From Corallococcus sp. NCRR (GTDB taxonomy: Bacteria > Myxococcota > Myxococcia > Myxococcales > Myxococcaceae), in the NCBI RefSeq assembly GCF_026965535.1, contig NZ_CP114039.1, positions 5,146,001 through 5,210,000 of the forward strand: 64,000 nt of DNA, written 5' to 3'. Under the pieces are notes generated by a model. It saw only the letters and a list, made by a program, of their open reading frames with translations, was not told where the DNA came from and did no database searches. Shown here in pieces: positions 56,492 through 64,000 of the stretch (the first letter of the stretch is position 1; each line of letters opens with the position of its first letter). A program made the translations under genes and the position numbers.

Positions 56492-56517
56492 GTCGTCCTG
56501 TTCCGCCTTCCGGGGGC

Positions 56518-57294
56518 TCAGCCGAACTTCCCGGTGACGTAGTCCTCCGTGCGCTTCTCGTGGGGGTTGGTGAAGATCTGCTCCGTGGGGCCGCACTCCA
56601 CCAATTCGCCCATGTAGAAGAAAGCCGTCCGGTCGCTCACGCGCGCGGCCTGCTGCATGTTGTGGGTCACGATGGCGATGGTGTACGTGGCCTTGAGCTC
56701 GTGGATGAGCTCTTCGATCTTCGCCGTGGCGATGGGGTCCAACGCGGACGCGGGCTCGTCCATCAGCAGCACCTCCGGCTCCACCGCCAGGGCGCGCGCG
56801 ATGCACAGGCGCTGCTGCTGGCCGCCGGACAGGCCCAGGGCGCTCTCCTCCAGCCGGTCCTTCACCTCGTCCCACAGCGCGGCGCCGCGCAGGGACTTCT
56901 CCACGCGCGCGGCGAGCTTCGCCTTGTCCTTGAGACCGCCCACGCGCAGGCCGTAGGCGACGTTCTCGAAGATGGACTTGGGGAAGGGGTTGGACTTCTG
57001 GAACACCATGCCCACGCGGCGGCGGAGGTCCACCACGTCCAGGGCGCGGTCGTGGATGCTGCGGCCGTCCAGGAACACGCTGCCGTCGTGGCTGGCCCCC
57101 GGGATGAGGTCGTTCATCCGGTTGAGCGAGCGCAGGAAGGTGGACTTGCCGCAGCCGGACGGGCCGATGAGCGCCGTCACCTTGTGCTCGGGGATGGCCA
57201 GGCTCACCTGCTTGATGGCCACCTTGCTGCCGTAGCGCAGGGTGAGCTCGCGGGCTTCCATCTTGTTGCGCGGCGTGGCGGAGGAGAGGGGCAT
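56518..57294 (-). CDS. pstB: Phosphate ABC transporter ATP-binding protein PstB
   Basis: 258 aa. Walker [10 protein letters not shown] (residues 44-52), Q-loop in [22 protein letters not shown], signature LSGGQQQR, Walker [10 protein letters not shown] and switch histidine in VTHNMQQA. The phrase [11 protein letters not shown] is typical of PstB rather than other ABC ATPases. The start at 57294 lacks a clear ribosome site; M12 is possible. It powers PstC/PstA import of phosphate. Confidence 0.97.
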   Translation of the reverse strand: MPLSSATPRNKMEARELTLRYGSKVAIKQVSLAIPEHKVTALIGPSGCGKSTFLRSLNRMNDLIPGASHDGSVFLDGRSIHDRALDVVDLRRRVGMVFQKSNPFPKSIFENVAYGLRVGGLKDKAKLAARVEKSLRGAALWDEVKDRLEESALGLSGGQQQRLCIARALAVEPEVLLMDEPASALDPIATAKIEELIHELKATYTIAIVTHNMQQAARVSDRTAFFYMGELVECGPTEQIFTNPHEKRTEDYVTGKFG

Positions 57295-57307
57295 GGGATG
57301 AGGAGCG

Positions 57308-58219
57308 TCAGTGTCCGGCCGCGGCCTTGCGGCGCGTGCGCGCGCGGATGAGGACCGCGACCAGGTTCAGGGCGAAGGTGAGCAGCAGCAGCACCAGCAC
57401 CGTCGCGTACAGCAGCGGGCGGGTGGCCTCCACGTCCGGCGACTGCGTGGCCAGCACATAGGTGTGGTAGCCCAGGTGCATGAACTGCGAGTTCAGGCTC
57501 GTGGGCAGGTCCGGCAGGAAGTACGCCGCGCCGGTGAAGAGGATGGGGGCCACCTCCCCCGCGCCTCGGGAGACGGCCAGCACCGCGCCGGTGAGGATGC
57601 CCGGCAGCGCGCCCGGCAGCACCACCCGCGCCAGCGTCTGCGACTGGGTGGCCCCCAGCGCGAGGCTCGCGGTGCGCTGCTCCTGGGGCACGGCACGCAG
57701 GGCCTCTTCCGTGGACACGATGACGACGGGCAGGGTGAGCACCGCCAGCGTGAGCGACGCCCAGAGGATGCCCGGCTGGGCCCAGTGCAGCTCCTCGTAG
57801 CCCAGCGCGCGGTCCAGGCCCTTGCCCACGAAGAGGATGAAGAAGCCCAGGCCGAAGAGGCCGAACACGATGGACGGCACGCCCGCCAGGTTCGCCACCG
57901 CCACACGCACCGCGCGGGCCAGGAGGCTGGAGGGTGGCGCGTACTCGTGCAGGTACACCGCCGTCAGCACGCCCACCGGCATCACCGCCAGGGTCATCAA
58001 GAGCGTGAGCGCCGCGGTGCCGAAGAGGGCGGGGAAGATGCCGCCGCCCATCATCCCGTCCGTGGGCGCCTGGGAGAGGAACTGCCAGGACAGGTGGCTC
58101 CAGCCGCCCCGGACGACGTCCAGGAGGATGATGGCCAGCATGGCCACCATGATGAACGCGGCCAGCCCCGTGAGCGACACGAGCGACAGGCCCACGACCT
58201 TGCGCGTGGTGTGCTTCAC
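57308..58219 (-). CDS. pstA: Phosphate ABC transporter permease PstA
   Basis: 303 aa from a GTG at 58219, which has GGGAGG six bases upstream and overlaps the pstC stop (GTGA). An ATG at 58261 would lie inside pstC. It has about six membrane helices, with the EAA-type loop [38 protein letters not shown] that docks PstB. The N-terminal helix [21 protein letters not shown] is followed by the periplasmic [15 protein letters not shown] segment typical of PstA. Translationally coupled to pstC. Confidence 0.95.
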   Translation of the reverse strand: MKHTTRKVVGLSLVSLTGLAAFIMVAMLAIILLDVVRGGWSHLSWQFLSQAPTDGMMGGGIFPALFGTAALTLLMTLAVMPVGVLTAVYLHEYAPPSSLLARAVRVAVANLAGVPSIVFGLFGLGFFILFVGKGLDRALGYEELHWAQPGILWASLTLAVLTLPVVIVSTEEALRAVPQEQRTASLALGATQSQTLARVVLPGALPGILTGAVLAVSRGAGEVAPILFTGAAYFLPDLPTSLNSQFMHLGYHTYVLATQSPDVEATRPLLYATVLVLLLLTFALNLVAVLIRARTRRKAAAGH

Positions 58220-59232
58220 CCCGCACCTCCCTTGAGCCGCTGGATGACCTTCTTCGTCCACAGCCCGGCGAGCAGGTTGAGCACGAAGGTGAAGAGGAAC
58301 AGCTCCACGCCAATGAAGAAGAGCAGCGCGTAGTGCGGGCTGCCCACCACCACCTCGCCCATCTCCGCGGCGATGGTGGCGGACAGCGAGCGCACGGAGT
58401 CGCCCAGGTTCCAGGACACGATGGCCGCGTTGCCGGAGGCCATGAGGACGATCATCGTCTCACCGATGGCGCGCCCGAAGCCCAGCACGCACGCGGCGAG
58501 GATGCCGGGGGCCGCCGCCGGGAGCACCACCTTCCACGCCGTCTCCCAGGGCGTGGCCCCCAGCGCCAGGGAGGCCTCCCGGTAGCTGCGCGGCACGGCG
58601 GTGAGCGCGTCCTCCGTCACCGTGAAGATGACCGGCACGATGGCCAGCGCCAGGCCCAGCCCCGCCACCACGGCGTTGAGCCGGGAGGTGAAGCCGAACG
58701 TCTCCTGGAGGAAGGAGGCCATGACCATCAGGGCGAAGAAGCCCAGCACCACGGACGGGATGCCGGCGAGCAGCTCGATGGTGGGCTTGAGGATTTCACG
58801 CAGGCGGCGGGGGGCGAACTCCGCGGCGAACAGCGCGCCGAAGATGCCCAGGGGCACGGCCACCAGCATGGACACGGCCGTCGTCTTCAGCGTGCCGATG
58901 AAGAGCGGAATCATGCTGACCTTGGGCACGCCGGACACCGGCTGCCAAACGTAGGCCAGGGGCTTTCCCTTCCGCACCATCTGCGGGAGGAACATCTTGG
59001 AGAAGCTGGCCTCCTCGCGGGCCGCCGCGTCGGTCACGAGCGTCAGGGCCTCCTTCGCCACGAAGACGAGGATGAGCACCAGCGCGGCGATGCCCGTGAA
59101 GGCCACCGCGGTAATCAGCGCGGCGATGGCCTTCTCCTTCAGCTGGCGCCGGCGTGCCGCGGGCGACAGCATGGGCAGCGCCACGGGGGGCGCGAGGTCC
59201 TGCTCCTGCATGACGGCCTGTCTATCCAACAT
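58216..59232 (-). CDS. pstC: Phosphate ABC transporter permease PstC
   Basis: 338 aa. First membrane helix at residues 35-60 (AIAALITAVAFTGIAALVLILVF), then a ~55-residue periplasmic loop and the permease core with loop [38 protein letters not shown] and the motif GFGRAIGETMIVLM. It pairs with PstA to form the channel. It starts 37 bp after pstS. M8 is a possible alternative start. Confidence 0.96.
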   Translation of the reverse strand: MLDRQAVMQEQDLAPPVALPMLSPAARRRQLKEKAIAALITAVAFTGIAALVLILVFVAKEALTLVTDAAAREEASFSKMFLPQMVRKGKPLAYVWQPVSGVPKVSMIPLFIGTLKTTAVSMLVAVPLGIFGALFAAEFAPRRLREILKPTIELLAGIPSVVLGFFALMVMASFLQETFGFTSRLNAVVAGLGLALAIVPVIFTVTEDALTAVPRSYREASLALGATPWETAWKVVLPAAAPGILAACVLGFGRAIGETMIVLMASGNAAIVSWNLGDSVRSLSATIAAEMGEVVVGSPHYALLFFIGVELFLFTFVLNLLAGLWTKKVIQRLKGGAG

Positions 59233-59269
59233 GGGAACCCCGCGCCGGGTGACAATCGCGTGACGCCAA

Positions 59270-60094
59270 CTACTTCACAGGGAAGTAGCCGACCTGGGTG
59301 ACGATGGCCTGTCCCTCGGGGGACAGCGCGAAGTCGATGAAGGCCTTCACCTCGCCCGCGGGCGCCTTGCCCAGGTAGAAGAACAGGTCGCGCGACAGCG
59401 GGTACTTGCCGCTCTTCACGTTCTCCGCGCTGGGGGCGAAGGACTCGTTGCCCTTCTTCACCTTCAGCTCCTTGATGCCCTTGCCGTACGCGGCGCCGCC
59501 GTAGCCGATGCCGTTCTTCTCCTTGGCCACCGCGTTGACCACCGCGGCCGTGCCGGGGAGCGTCTGCGCCTCCGGGGCGAAGTCCTCGCCGCCCAGCACG
59601 TGGTCCTTCACGAAGACGTAGGTGCCGGAGGAGTTCTCACGCGAGTACGGGACGATGGGCGCGTCCTGCCCGCCCACGTCCTTCCAGTTCGTCGTGTCGC
59701 CCAGGTAGATGGCCTTGAGTTGCTCCGTGGAGAGCGCGTCCACCTTGTTGGTCTCGTTGACGTAGAAGGTGACGCCGTCCTTGGCCACTGACAGCGTGGT
59801 GGGCGGGGCCTTGTACTTGGCGCTCACCGCGTCCGACTCCGCCTTCTTGATTTCGCGGCTGGACATGGCGATGTCGGTGGTGCCGTTCTGCAGGGCCGCC
59901 AGGCCCGTGCCGGAGCCGCCGCCCGTCACCTGAATCTTCGTGGCGGGGTTCTTCTTCATGAACGCCTCCGCCCAGCGCTGGGCGAGGATGACCATGGTGT
60001 CCGAGCCCTTCACCGTCACCGTGCCTGCCTGGGCGGTCAACGGGAGGACGGCGAGCCCGAAGGCGACGAAGCTTGAGAGCAGAGTCTTCTTCAT
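59270..60094 (-). CDS. pstS: Periplasmic phosphate-binding protein PstS
   Basis: 274 aa, start ATG 60094 with a strong GGAGGAG seven bases upstream. Signal peptide MKKTLLSSFVAFGLAVLPLTAQA, then VTVKGSDTMVILAQRWAEAF, GGGSGTGLAALQNGTTDIAMSSREI and YSRENSSGTYVFVKDHVLG, the phosphate-binding loops of the PstS/SphX group. There is no lipobox, so it should be soluble in the periplasm. It delivers phosphate to PstC/PstA. Confidence 0.96.
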   Translation of the reverse strand: MKKTLLSSFVAFGLAVLPLTAQAGTVTVKGSDTMVILAQRWAEAFMKKNPATKIQVTGGGSGTGLAALQNGTTDIAMSSREIKKAESDAVSAKYKAPPTTLSVAKDGVTFYVNETNKVDALSTEQLKAIYLGDTTNWKDVGGQDAPIVPYSRENSSGTYVFVKDHVLGGEDFAPEAQTLPGTAAVVNAVAKEKNGIGYGGAAYGKGIKELKVKKGNESFAPSAENVKSGKYPLSRDLFFYLGKAPAGEVKAFIDFALSPEGQAIVTQVGYFPVK

Positions 60095-60169
60095 GAGGTG
60101 TCTCCTCCTCGAAGGGTCGAGGTCGCGTGACGATCTATGGAGCAGATGTGGCCGTTTGACGGCCCTTGC

Positions 60170-60187
60170 GTGACAAATGAGTAACGG
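60170..60187 (-). promoter_or_regulatory. Candidate Pho box upstream of pstS
   Basis: The minus strand reads CCGTTACTCATTTGTCAC, matching 12 of 18 positions of the PhoB consensus CTGTCATAWAWCTGTCAC with the second half-site almost perfect. It lies about 76 bp before the pstS start, in the 108-bp phoB-pstS gap. This fits PhoB control of the operon. A further GTCA lies just downstream (CGTCAAACGG). Confidence 0.5.
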
Positions 60188-60202
60188 AAAGGGGGCGCCT
60201 GG

Positions 60203-60892
60203 CTACCCGGCCGCCGGGTCCACGATGCGGTAGCCCACGCCGCGCACCGTCTCCAGGAGGGCGCGGGCAGGGCCCAGCTTGTCGCGCAGGCGCATCACGT
60301 GCGTGTCGATGGTGCGCGTCTCCAGCGCGCTGGACAGGCCCCAGACCTGCTCCAGCAGCTGCTCGCGGGTCTGCACCCGGCCCAGCCGGGCCATGAGGTA
60401 CTCCAGCAGCCGGAACTCCAGCGCGGTGAGGGGCGTCTCCTTCTCCTCCACGAAGAAGCGGTGCTGGGTGACGTCCAGGCGCAGGGGGCCCAGCGCCAGG
60501 GGCGGGGTGCCCTCTTGGGGTGACGACGTGCGCCGGAGGATGGCCTTGAGCCGCAGCACCAGCTCGCGCACGGAGAAGGGTTTGACGACATAGTCGTCCG
60601 CGCCGACCTCGAAGCCGCGGATGCGGTCCGCCTCCTCGCTCTTCGCGGTGAGCATGACGATGAGCACGTCACGCAGGCGGGGGTTGGCGCGCAGGTGACG
60701 GCAGACCTCGATGCCGGACAGGTCCGGCAGCATCAGGTCCAGCAGCACCACGTCCGGGGCCTGCTCGCGCGCGGCGGTGAGCGCCGCCTCCCCGGTGAAG
60801 GCCACGCGGGTGGTGAAGCCCGCGCCTCGCAGGTTGAAGTCGATGAGCTCCGCCAGGTCGCGCTCGTCGTCGACGATGAGTACGTGGGACAT
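60203..60892 (-). CDS. phoB: OmpR/PhoB-family response regulator, probably PhoB
   Basis: 229 aa from the ATG at 60892 (MSHVLIVDDERD). An upstream frame to 61093 runs through the terminator hairpin and is not conserved-looking. The receiver domain has phosphoacceptor aspartate 52 (VVLLDLMLPD), TAKSEEAD and lysine in DYVVKPF. The winged-helix output domain has LTALEFRLLEYLMARLGRVQTREQLLEQVWG and TIDTHVMRLRDKLG...VRGVGYRIVD. It lies directly upstream of pstS, so PhoB is the natural reading. No phoR kinase is next to it. Confidence 0.9.
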   Translation of the reverse strand: MSHVLIVDDERDLAELIDFNLRGAGFTTRVAFTGEAALTAAREQAPDVVLLDLMLPDLSGIEVCRHLRANPRLRDVLIVMLTAKSEEADRIRGFEVGADDYVVKPFSVRELVLRLKAILRRTSSPQEGTPPLALGPLRLDVTQHRFFVEEKETPLTALEFRLLEYLMARLGRVQTREQLLEQVWGLSSALETRTIDTHVMRLRDKLGPARALLETVRGVGYRIVDPAAG

Positions 60893-60978
60893 GTCGGGCA
60901 CGTACTGTGCGCGCATCGCTTCGCGCCCACGTGACGCGCCGGCAACAAGTGCGTCACGTCCGTCACGGGACGGTGTTC

Positions 60979-61038
60979 GCGAAAAACGACGGGCGCGGAC
61001 GGGCCCCCGGGAAGAAGGGGGACGGGGGCCGTCCGCGC
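60979..61038 (-). terminator. Intrinsic terminator upstream of phoB
   Basis: Arms 60993-61008 and 61024-61038 pair over 15 bp with a single bulged base. On the minus strand the stem is followed by CCGTCG and TTTTT. It would stop transcripts from the 61188-61658 gene before phoB. The remaining 60893-61187 gap shows nothing else recognisable and should hold the phoB promoter. Confidence 0.7.
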
Positions 61039-61187
61039 CGCTTGTCCTCGCCCGGGTTGCGCGAGGCCACCTTCGGCGTAAGGCCTGACGCATCCGCGCC
61101 GTGGCCGCCGCCAGTTCATTCGTTGGGCACAGCCCGCATCACGGCCGTCCACGCCGCGCGGCTCAGGGCGCGGGTGGACGGCGGACG

Positions 61188-61658
61188 TCAGACGGCGGCT
61201 GCTTCGTCCATGGCTCCGCGGCGCGGCAATTGTCCGCGGCGCAGCGCGATGCCTGCCTCGTCCGGAGCGTCAGGCGGGGCCATGGGGGCCACGGCGCGCA
61301 ACGCGGGGCGGAGCGAGGCGAGGAACGCGGCGAGGCCGCATTCGATGGGGGCCGGTTCGATGAACAGGCCGCCCGAACGGCGGTGCTTCTCCGCGAAGAC
61401 CTTGATGCCGGCATCGGCGCGGGGATGGTCTTCCTCGAAGGGGCCCTGATTGCCCTGTCCCTGGTTCATCGGGACGGTGGGCGTGAAGGGCTTCGCGGGC
61501 GCCATCACCCCGGGCAGCAACCCGAGGCCGATGACGAGCAGTGCCATCAGCTTCAGCTTCAGCAGGTGGCCCACGCGTGCCACGAACGACGCGCGCGCGT
61601 GCGCCAGGCCGTGTCCGGCACCGGGGACCGCGAGGGCTGTGGCCTGGGGGGCATGCAT
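61188..61658 (-). CDS. Hypothetical protein with one membrane segment
   Basis: 156 aa from ATG 61658; M50 of the longer frame (61679) is an alternative start. A hydrophobic helix (LKLKLMALLVIGLGLLPGVM, residues ~33-52) follows a basic N-terminus, then a Gln/Pro/Asn linker and a C-terminal half rich in Ala/Pro ending AMDEAAAV. I recognise no domain. The protein may be exported or membrane-anchored. A strong intrinsic terminator 150 bp downstream supports a real transcript. Confidence 0.55.
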   Translation of the reverse strand: MHAPQATALAVPGAGHGLAHARASFVARVGHLLKLKLMALLVIGLGLLPGVMAPAKPFTPTVPMNQGQGNQGPFEEDHPRADAGIKVFAEKHRRSGGLFIEPAPIECGLAAFLASLRPALRAVAPMAPPDAPDEAGIALRRGQLPRRGAMDEAAAV

Positions 61659-61749
61659 GATTCGCCGGAGCGCGAACATCCTAGTGCAACGGCTCTTCCG
61701 GCAGGCGACCAACCGCCGGAAAAACGCGCCCGTCCCCCGGGAGGGTGGC

Positions 61750-62229
61750 TCATGGGCGCCGCAGGGGCCGCCCCGGGGCCGCCATCCATTGCAGGGTGAA
61801 GGCGCGCCCTTCGGGGCGCAGGGCAACCGCGCAGCCCTTGCGGAGCTTGTCCGGCAGGGCCTGGCCCAGCGCGAGCGCGGCGGCGCGCTCCAGCGAGGGG
61901 TTGTGTCCCACCAGCGCCCAGCCCGGGCCCACGTCGCGCGCCAGCTTGAGCACGTTGCGGGCCGCGCCCTTCATGGGGACGAGCGCGGGGTGGACCTCCA
62001 CGTGGGACAGGCCGAGCGCGTCCGCGAGCAGCTCCGCGGTCTGCACCGCGCGCACCAGGGGGCTGGTGATGATGCCCATGAGCGGCGTGAGGCGCGCGAG
62101 CTTCTTCGCGTGCTGACGGAAGGCGGCGCGGCCCTGGGACGTGAGGGCGCGGGCCTCGTCGCCCAGGGCGTGGGAGTCCTCGGCCACGGCGTGGCGCACG
62201 AGGAGGAGGGGCAGGTCGCGTTCGGCCAT
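61750..62229 (-). CDS. SixA-like phosphohistidine phosphatase (histidine phosphatase superfamily)
   Basis: 159 aa from ATG 62229. LLLVRHAVAED carries the catalytic RH pair (R12, H13); the second arginine lies in ITSPLVRAVQTAELLADAL and the second histidine in WALVGHNPSLE. Size and motif order match SixA, which removes phosphate from histidine on HPt domains. It could equally act on small phosphoesters. It closes a three-gene run with the DUF1634 and TauE genes. Confidence 0.9.
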   Translation of the reverse strand: MAERDLPLLLVRHAVAEDSHALGDEARALTSQGRAAFRQHAKKLARLTPLMGIITSPLVRAVQTAELLADALGLSHVEVHPALVPMKGAARNVLKLARDVGPGWALVGHNPSLERAAALALGQALPDKLRKGCAVALRPEGRAFTLQWMAAPGRPLRRP

Positions 62230-62294
62230 GGGCGCGCGTTGTAGTGCGTTTCGCGCCCGCGCGGATGTGACGAACGGGTGGACTGCTGAGTGGA

Positions 62295-62735
62295 CTACTC
62301 CACACCGCCCAGCAGGAACGCGAGCAGCAGCAGCGCGAGCACGCCGGTGGTGATGGCGGCGAAGGTGCGGTCCTTCTGCGCGCGGAAGATGCCCAGGGAC
62401 AGGGCCACGCGCAGCACGGGCACGGTGATCATCACCAGCAGCCCCGCCATCACGAAGGACTGGCCGCGCACGGCCATGACGCCCTCGAAGACATCCGTCA
62501 GCTGGTGCGGCGCCTCGTCCGGCGAGGTGAGGCGCAGGAGCGCGTCCGAGGACGAGAAGTAGTCCGGGTGCCGCAAGAAGGTCATCACCATGCCGCACAT
62601 CACGAGCGACAGGCTGAGCAGCACGCCGCCGCGCAGCAGTTGGCTGATGAGCAGCTCCGGTGTGAGCGGCACCACCTCGTCCTGCGCGACGGCGGTGGTG
62701 GTCGTCTCTGGAGAAGACGAAGGTTCGGCGCTCAT
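62295..62735 (-). CDS. DUF1634 membrane protein
   Basis: 146 aa from ATG 62735, which overlaps the stop codon of the upstream TauE-like gene (ATGA). Three membrane segments: LLRGGVLLSLSLVMCGMVMTFL, SFVMAGLLVMITVPVLRVALSLGIF and FAAITTGVLALLLLAFLLGG. The linker carries the YFS...LTDVFEGVMAVRGQ motif I associate with DUF1634. These proteins are commonly found beside TauE/SafE permeases, as here, suggesting a shared transporter complex. Confidence 0.88.
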   Translation of the reverse strand: MSAEPSSSPETTTTAVAQDEVVPLTPELLISQLLRGGVLLSLSLVMCGMVMTFLRHPDYFSSSDALLRLTSPDEAPHQLTDVFEGVMAVRGQSFVMAGLLVMITVPVLRVALSLGIFRAQKDRTFAAITTGVLALLLLAFLLGGVE

Positions 62736-63595
62736 CCGCGTATCCCCTTGGACAGCATCTCGTAGGACACCCACAGCAGCACGGCCACGAAGAGCATGCG
62801 CAGGGAGCCGCTCTTGAGCTTCGTCAGGTAGCGCGAGCCCGCGAACGCGCCCAGCGTGACGCCCACGCAGACGGGGCCGGCGATGAACGGGTCGATGTCC
62901 CCGCGCGCGAAGTAGATGCCCGCGCTGGCCGCCGCCGTGACGCCAATCATGAAGTTGCTGGTGGCGGTGGAGACCTTGATGGGCAGCCCCATCGCCAGGT
63001 CCATGGCCGGGACCTTCAGCGCGCCGGAGCCGATGCCGAGCAGCCCGCTCACCGTGCCCGCGATGTACATGAGCCCCAGGCCCACGAGCGGCCGGTGCAC
63101 GCGGTACGTCACCTCGCCGCCGGTGGACACGTCGTAGTAGCTGCCGTGCAGCGCGAGCCGGTCCGCGAGGGCATCCGGAGGCGGCTCTTCACGGGGGCCG
63201 CCGTCCTCGCGCAGCTTGCGCAACATCGCGAGCGCCGAATAGGCCATCACCGCGCCGAAGAGGAAGTACAGCGCGCGGCCGCCCACCATGCCCGCGAGCA
63301 TCGCGCCCGTGACGGCGCCCGCCACGGTGGCCAGCTCCAGGAACATGGCCACGCGCATGTTGGCCAGGCCGTCGCGTACGTATGCCGCCGCCGCGCCGCT
63401 GGACGTGGCGATGACGGACACGATGGAGGCTCCCACCGCGTAGCGGATGTCCACCTTGAGCACGAGCGTGAGGACGGGGATGAGGATGAGGCCACCGCCC
63501 AGGCCCAGCAGCGAACCCAGCAGGCCCGCTCCAATGGAGACGCACAGCACGATGGCGACGAAGTTGAACGGAGTGGCGTCCAAGGCGATGGCCAT
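62732..63595 (-). CDS. TauE/SafE family sulfite/anion exporter
   Basis: 287 aa; AGGAGGAAG sits directly before the ATG. Eight or so hydrophobic helices in two related halves, with the family's glycine-rich repeats GSLLGLGGGLILIPVLTLVL near residue 35 and GTVSGLLGIGSGALKVPAMDL near 185. Family members export sulfite, sulfoacetate or other organosulfur anions; the substrate here is not predictable. Coupled by a 4-bp overlap to DUF1634. Confidence 0.92.
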   Translation of the reverse strand: MAIALDATPFNFVAIVLCVSIGAGLLGSLLGLGGGLILIPVLTLVLKVDIRYAVGASIVSVIATSSGAAAAYVRDGLANMRVAMFLELATVAGAVTGAMLAGMVGGRALYFLFGAVMAYSALAMLRKLREDGGPREEPPPDALADRLALHGSYYDVSTGGEVTYRVHRPLVGLGLMYIAGTVSGLLGIGSGALKVPAMDLAMGLPIKVSTATSNFMIGVTAAASAGIYFARGDIDPFIAGPVCVGVTLGAFAGSRYLTKLKSGSLRMLFVAVLLWVSYEMLSKGIRG

Positions 63596-63691
63596 CTTCC
63601 TCCTGGCCCTCCCGCATGCAAGCGCTTCACGCGGAGCCCGGCTGGTTGCCCGCTCCAGGCCATCCCCCGGGGGCGAGGTACGCGTCGACCC

Positions 63692-63952
63692 TCAACGTTG
63701 GCGGGACGCGTCGGACGGCTTCGTGTCGTGTGATGGGGGTGTATCCGGGGGCTGTGGCATGGGCCAGCCCTGGAAGAGCGGCCAACCCCGGTAGGGGTTG
63801 CCCCGGGTGGGCTCTTCTTCCGGGGGGCCAGGTGCTTCAGGGCGATGCGCACCGGGGCGGGGGGGCGTGCGCAGCAGCACCCACGTCAGCACGACGCACA
63901 GCAGGCTCATCACGACGATGCTCCACGCGCGCGTGCGGGGCTCCAGCTCCAT
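63692..63952 (-). CDS. Small hypothetical membrane protein
   Basis: 86 aa with one N-terminal helix (WSIVVMSLLCVVLTWVLL) and a Pro-rich tail (PPRPGAHRPEAPGPPEEEP). No recognisable domain. Its ATG follows the stop codon of the partial upstream gene without a gap, so the two are probably translationally coupled. Confidence 0.6.
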   Translation of the reverse strand: MELEPRTRAWSIVVMSLLCVVLTWVLLRTPPRPGAHRPEAPGPPEEEPTRGNPYRGWPLFQGWPMPQPPDTPPSHDTKPSDASRQR

Positions 63953-64000
63953 CTAGAAGCGCCCCCGCTTGAGCAGGTCGCCCTTGGACAGCGAACCCAG
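63953..64000 (-). CDS. C-terminal end of a gene entering from the right edge
   Basis: Fifteen codons and a TAG (LGSLSKGDLLKRGRF) in frame up to position 64000. The stop directly abuts the next ATG. Too short to identify; a coding end is inferred from the tight junction. Confidence 0.45.
   Translation of the reverse strand: MGSLSKGDLLKRGRF

Noticed and set aside
55808-56875. 355-aa form of PhoU
   Set aside because: The N-terminal extension overlaps pstB and is Gly/Arg-rich shadow sequence; family homology begins at M of MAATHTDK (56491).
62504-62765. Small plus-strand open frames opposite the DUF1634 and TauE genes
   Set aside because: Antisense to conserved membrane proteins, without ribosome sites or recognisable content.

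Overview
The window is high-GC DNA with myxobacterial character. The inference rests on giant NRPS genes, many proline- and alanine-rich lipoproteins, and house-keeping genes that read like Myxococcota (Myxococcus/Corallococcus type). No species is assigned. Nearly every gene is on the minus strand.

Positions 1-46306 are almost entirely two head-to-tail, minus-strand nonribosomal peptide synthetase (NRPS) genes. The upstream one (20138-46306, 8722 aa, here 'NRPS-A') has eight C-A-PCP modules and a terminal thioesterase. The downstream one (start 19721, here 'NRPS-B') runs off the left edge after at least 6573 codons, with six complete C-A-PCP modules and most of a seventh C domain. No epimerisation, methylation, cyclisation or ketosynthase domains are visible. 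My hand-read binding-pocket codes suggest Gly - (basic?) - Leu - Glu - Ala/Cys - Ala/Cys - Glu - Val for NRPS-A, and (basic?) - Leu - Ala/Cys - aliphatic - Ala/Cys - Ala/Cys - ... for NRPS-B. Both proteins begin with the same short leader and the same type of starter C domain, so each looks like an independent, possibly lipo-initiated, assembly line.

The most interesting signal is how the two genes relate. Their first C domains align without net indels at a constant offset of 26,585 bp. Then, inside the first C-A linker, the offset changes to 23,432 bp and holds for more than 4 kb. The 3,153-bp (1051-codon) difference is exactly one A-PCP-C unit, present in NRPS-A and absent from NRPS-B. Further blocks inside the genes are also copied: a Glu-type A domain with a 311-bp identical tract, and five near-identical A domains with the same pocket code. 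The upstream regions of the two genes are homologous as well, sharing a covarying leader hairpin, a second covarying dyad and a conserved GGGTGGGTCAAAT block.

Positions 46670-55720 hold ordinary genes: an MscS-type channel, a lipase-like lipoprotein, a small lipoprotein, tRNA-Arg(CCG) with a strong bidirectional terminator, a DUF3626 protein, a GT4 glycosyltransferase, a CorC/HlyC-type CBS protein, a single-domain response regulator, a metallophosphoesterase and a ceramide-glucosyltransferase-like GT. Positions 55808-60892 form a phosphate regulon in the order phoB-pstS-pstC-pstA-pstB-phoU, with a candidate Pho box before pstS. Positions 61188-64000 carry a membrane-anchored hypothetical, a SixA-like phosphatase, a DUF1634 protein, a TauE/SafE permease, a small membrane protein and the last codons of one more gene.
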